Source: an uncultured Rhodospirillales bacterium
GTDB lineage: Bacteria; Pseudomonadota; Alphaproteobacteria; Reyranellales; Reyranellaceae
Length of the DNA stretch: 64,000 bases
NCBI GenBank assembly: GCA_902825855.1
Contig: CADECW010000003.1
Span: 1 to 64,000 of the forward strand
Reading direction: 5' to 3'
Shown here: positions 63,333-64,000 of the stretch, in pieces
Layout: every line of letters begins with the position of its first letter
Numbering within the stretch: the stretch's first letter is position 1
The notes under the pieces: generated by a model
The model's input: only the letters and a program-made list of their open reading frames with translations
Database searches by the model: none
Told to the model about the DNA's origin: nothing
Position numbers and translations under genes: made by a program

Positions 63333-64000
63333 TCAGACCAGCTCGTTCTTGTAGATCTCGCCGGCCTTCATGATGAGCTTGAGGTGCCGTTGCGGCTCCA
63401 GCAGCACGTCGAGGTCCGCCAGCGGGTTGCCCTCGACCACCAGCAGGTCGGCGTAGGCGCCTTCAGCGATAGTGCCCAGCATGCCTTTCTCCATCAGCAG
63501 CTCGGCATTGACCGCGGTCGCCGAGTGCAGAATGGCGGTCGGACTGTCGAGGTCGCGGCGCATCTCGAACTCGCGCAGCTGGCATTTCTGCGCCTCCGGC
63601 CCCCACAGGTCAGTGCCGAAGCCGATCGGCACCTTGTGCTTCCGCGCCCATCCATAGACCTGCCGGCCGCGCTCGATGGTGCGCTCGAGGTTGCCGACGA
63701 TGGTCGGCGACAGGTGCTCGTGGTCCGCGCTTTCGACCCGCTGCACCAAAGAGATGAAGGTCGGGACGTAGAACGCCCGGTGCTCGGCCATCATCTCAAC
63801 GGTCGCTTCGCTCACGAAGTTGGCGTGCTCGATCGAACGCACGCCTGCCTCCAGGCAACGCCGCACGCCCTCATCGGTATAGACGTGCGCCATGACGTAA
63901 GTGCCGCGCGCCGCCGCCTCCTCGACCGCCGCCCGCAGTTCCTCCAGCGTGAATTCGTAGCGTGTCGCGTGGCCTTCGGCCGGGAACACCACGCCGCCGG
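63333..64000 (-). CDS. Amidohydrolase (imidazolonepropionase-like), C-terminal part
   Basis: The coding frame runs off the right edge. The visible 222 residues hold the C-terminal two-thirds of a metal-dependent amidohydrolase: YVMAHVYTDEGVRRCLEAGVRSIEHANFVSEA, GFGTDLWGPEA (catalytic Asp), LLMEKGMLGTIAEGAYADLLVVEGNPL. It belongs to the Xaa-Pro dipeptidase/imidazolonepropionase-like class; substrate unknown. The N-terminal HxH metal site must lie beyond the window. Confidence 0.85.
   Translation of the reverse strand, partial: GGVVFPAEGHATRYEFTLEELRAAVEEAAARGTYVMAHVYTDEGVRRCLEAGVRSIEHANFVSEATVEMMAEHRAFYVPTFISLVQRVESADHEHLSPTIVGNLERTIERGRQVYGWARKHKVPIGFGTDLWGPEAQKCQLREFEMRRDLDSPTAILHSATAVNAELLMEKGMLGTIAEGAYADLLVVEGNPLADLDVLLEPQRHLKLIMKAGEIYKNELV

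Overview
The window is high-GC, densely coded DNA from an alphaproteobacterium. The evidence is the alphaproteobacterial LexA box (GAAC-N7-GAAC), an EcfG-type promoter (GGAAC-N16-CGTT), Bug/TctC receptor and DUF992 proteins, an adenylate cyclase with an SdhC-like membrane part and a ferredoxin domain, and REP-like GTCATCCCGA repeats of the kind common in Rhizobiales and Rhodospirillales. I cannot fix the genus; a Reyranella- or Bradyrhizobium-like soil or water organism would fit. I see no rRNA, tRNA, CRISPR array, transposase or prophage.

Layout. 1-1.5 kb holds small stress or envelope proteins (a 26-aa membrane peptide, a lipoprotein, a CsbD protein) and an orphan sigma70 promoter. 1.5-8 kb is a six-gene stressosome and two-component operon: rsbR, rsbS, rsbT, an ATPase/PP2C protein, an RsbT-like domain fused to a hybrid histidine kinase, and a REC-PAS-kinase-REC protein. 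It lies behind an EcfG-type promoter. 8-12 kb has small proteins, a general-stress FMN-binding protein and a LexA-boxed DNA-repair pair (radical SAM protein plus a UdgX fusion). 12-15 kb encodes envelope proteins. 15.2-19 kb is a cobalt-type nitrile hydratase operon, a peptide/opine-type ABC receptor and a decayed ketopantoate reductase next to a Bug receptor. 20-23 kb has two divergent paralogous winged-helix regulators, an ECF sigma/anti-sigma pair and an H-NS-like protein. 24-27 kb holds exported or membrane proteins of unknown role.

27.3-35 kb is a second signalling operon: a 2,027-residue kinase with nine tandem GAF domains, a response-regulator adenylate cyclase and a UbiX-family enzyme, joined by overlapping stop/start codons. 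35-49 kb is mixed housekeeping: OsmC, an SGNH hydrolase, a VOC protein, an SDR lacking its catalytic Tyr, a DUF1045 protein, a peroxiredoxin, YqgE, indolepyruvate ferredoxin oxidoreductase, cytochrome P460, a membrane ferredoxin-adenylate cyclase, ArsC, RecX, a HAD protein and TetR. 49.6-52 kb is the SxtJ/DUF5989/carbamoyltransferase trio, whose product is unknown.

52-64 kb is an aromatic- or xenobiotic-degradation region. It has a Rieske oxygenase alpha subunit, a [2Fe-2S] ferredoxin and FAD reductase that could feed it, an extradiol (LigB-type) dioxygenase, a 2-hydroxychromene-2-carboxylate isomerase-like protein, dehydrogenases, amidohydrolases, a pirin and a TetR regulator. Two REP-like repeats interrupt it.

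The strongest leads are the alphaproteobacterial stressosome wired to hybrid kinases, the nine-GAF kinase/cyclase/UbiX operon, the SOS-controlled radical SAM-UdgX pair with a probable CTG start, and the carbamoyltransferase trio.
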